Part shown: positions 23,246 to 24,383 of the stretch, piece by piece
How the letters are laid out: each line of letters begins with the position of its first letter
Position numbering within the stretch: the stretch's first letter is position 1
Source of the DNA: CAZIOH01 sp964540815
Lineage (GTDB): Bacteria; Myxococcota_A; Polyangia; Fen-1088
NCBI GenBank assembly: GCA_964540815.1
Contig: CAZIOH010000101.1
Location: 1 to 24,383, forward strand
Length of the DNA stretch: 24,383 bases
Reading direction: 5' to 3'
Notes under the pieces: generated by a model
The model's database searches: none
What the model was told of the DNA's origin: nothing
The model's input: the letters and a program-made list of their open reading frames with translations, nothing else
Position numbers and translations under genes: made by a program

Positions 23246-24383
23246 TCAGTCCTCGTCGTCGGGGGCGGCGGGGCCGAGGGCGGGCGAGGGGGTCTCGGCG
23301 AGATCGACCGAGAGAGGGACCCCGTCGATGGCGGACAGGGCGGCGGCGGCGAAGTAGCGCACGAGTGGATAGCCGTGGCTGGACGCCGCGCGGGCGATCG
23401 CCGGTCGCGCGGGCGCGAAGCGCTGCTCGCCCGCGGCGCCCATGGCCGCGGCCTGCTCGTGGGGAAAGCCGCGAGCGATGGTGGCGAGGAGCACGTTGGC
23501 CTCCCGCGAGCCGTAGAGGCGCAGCACCGCCTCCGCGTCGTAGCGCTTGCCCCAGAGCCGCGCGAGATCGTCCAGCACCGCGCCCACGGTCTTGTCGGCG
23601 TGGCAGAGCGCGCACTCGAGCGGGCGATCCTTCTCGACCCGCTCCGCGTCGGTGGGCGAGCCGATCCGGTGGTAGCGGGTGAGCGCATAGCCGAGGCCCA
23701 TGTTCTTGCGGGGCATGTGGCACGCGACGCAGGCGCCGCCAGGCCCGCCCGGATCGTGGTGGGCGTGGGCCGCGAGCGCGGTCGGCGTTGCGTACCTGGC
23801 GTGGCAGGTCGTGCAGATCCCGTTGCCGGCCGGGGTCGCGAGGCGGTCCAGCCGCGCGCGCGGGTCCTCACCGTGCGGATCGTGGCAGGCGGTACAGGCC
23901 ATGGCGCGGGCGCACCCGCCGAGCAGGAAATCGCGCCCCTCGCCGGAGGTGATCGAGCTGCCACCGGCGCTGGCGGGCTCGCGGCGCGCCCCGCCCTCCC
24001 AGGTGCGCGCGTAGCGCGAGAACAGCACCTGGTGACAGCGGGCGCAGGCGCGGTTCTGCCACTCGGCGGGCGTGGCGTGGCCCGCCGCCGCACCGTCGCC
24101 CGGAGCCGTCACCGCCAGAAAGGACGCCACCGGCTGGAAGGTGGGGTGCCGGTGCGGATCCTCGACGTGCTCGCGCGAGCCACCGTGACAGGCCTCGCAC
24201 CCCACGCCCAGCTCGACGAAGTGCGCGGGCGAAAAGCGAGCCTTCGCCTCGAGGATCGCGCGGCGAAGCTCCGGGCGCGGGTCCTCCGCGATGGCCCCGG
24301 TGGCGGCGCGGGCCGCCCCTGCCCCGAGCACCGCGCGCTCCGCGGCCAGCGCGCTCACCAGGGCGCCGCCGTCGGTGACGCGA
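23246..24383 (-). CDS. Hexahaem (or larger) cytochrome c, N-terminus cut by the window
   Basis: The protein probably carries electrons in the periplasm. Counting from GTG 24358, six CxxCH haem-binding motifs are present: CEACH (54-58), CARCH (105-109), CTACH (155-159), CTTCH (182-186), CVACH (210-214) and CALCH (249-253). Distal His-rich stretches (HAHHDPGG, DPHRHP) could supply axial ligands. The last about 110 residues have no haem and look like alpha-helical HEAT-like repeats (RLWGKRYDAEAVLRLYGSRE, VRYFAAAALSAI), as in some deltaproteobacterial multihaem proteins. The frame remains open to the window edge, so the signal peptide and maybe more haems lie upstream. The C-terminus ends in an acidic PDDED. 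Partner oxidoreductases are not visible. Confidence 0.88.
   Translation of the reverse strand, partial: RVTDGGALVSALAAERAVLGAGAARAATGAIAEDPRPELRRAILEAKARFSPAHFVELGVGCEACHGGSREHVEDPHRHPTFQPVASFLAVTAPGDGAAAGHATPAEWQNRACARCHQVLFSRYARTWEGGARREPASAGGSSITSGEGRDFLLGGCARAMACTACHDPHGEDPRARLDRLATPAGNGICTTCHARYATPTALAAHAHHDPGGPGGACVACHMPRKNMGLGYALTRYHRIGSPTDAERVEKDRPLECALCHADKTVGAVLDDLARLWGKRYDAEAVLRLYGSREANVLLATIARGFPHEQAAAMGAAGEQRFAPARPAIARAASSHGYPLVRYFAAAALSAIDGVPLSVDLAETPSPALGPAAPDDED

Noticed and set aside
23082..23723. N-terminal extension of the potassium channel to 23723
   Set aside because: The extension is antisense to the cytochrome gene and then reads the hexamer repeat as artificial Leu/Val hydrophobic sequence.

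Overview
The window looks like a high-GC myxobacterium-type chromosome (Myxococcota, or a related former deltaproteobacterium). This is an inference from gene content: a membrane-bound eukaryote-like Ser/Thr kinase, Gly-rich and Cys-rich lipoproteins with short disulphide motifs, a multihaem cytochrome c, a KirBac channel, and strong G/C at third codon positions. A run of exactly 100 Ns (9342-9441) marks a scaffold join, so this is a draft assembly. I see no tRNA, rRNA, CRISPR array, transposase or phage gene.

Layout. 1-4.5 kb: a six-helix membrane Ser/Thr kinase (cut or nearly cut by the window edge), a convergent outer-membrane-barrel-like protein, a 0.6 kb stretch with no supportable gene, a SAM methyltransferase and a lipoprotein. 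4.5-6.3 kb: a gene graveyard of 3' or internal pieces of unrelated genes (possible metallo-beta-lactamase fold, serine beta-lactamase/esterase family, LysR regulator, and a rhodanese domain apparently detached from a CoA-disulfide-reductase-like flavoprotein), with one small Cys-rich lipoprotein among them. 6.2-9.0 kb: recA with comM just upstream on the same strand, a pair that fits recombination of incoming DNA. 9.2-10.5 kb: a long Gly-rich, Cys-rich lipoprotein interrupted by the assembly gap, which falls inside a hexanucleotide repeat encoding PGQGQGQG octapeptides.

10.9-13.4 kb: a HelD/UvrD-like superfamily 1 helicase on the + strand. It is followed by 0.4 kb packed with hairpins and short repeats, then nadE (glutamine-dependent NAD synthetase) on the - strand. 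15.6-18.1 kb: a small Pro/Gly-rich secreted protein, a divergent 86-residue DUF2171/PRC-barrel-like protein and an archaeal-type ATP-dependent DNA ligase. 18.2-20.3 kb: a secreted PQQ-type sugar/sorbosone dehydrogenase diverging from a DUF4337 membrane protein. 20.3-21.9 kb: a two-gene unit, polyphosphate-glucokinase-like ROK kinase then HAD hydrolase, overlapping by ATGA. 22.0-24.4 kb: a KirBac potassium channel and a hexahaem cytochrome c that runs off the window.

Most genes are independent or in very short units. The clearest functional links are comM-recA and ppgK-HAD. The points most worth a second look are the fragment graveyard at 4.5-6.3 kb, the repeat-encoded octapeptide domain at the gap, the hairpin/repeat cluster between the helicase and nadE, and the inverted repeat that contains the stop codons of two convergent genes at 20.3 kb.
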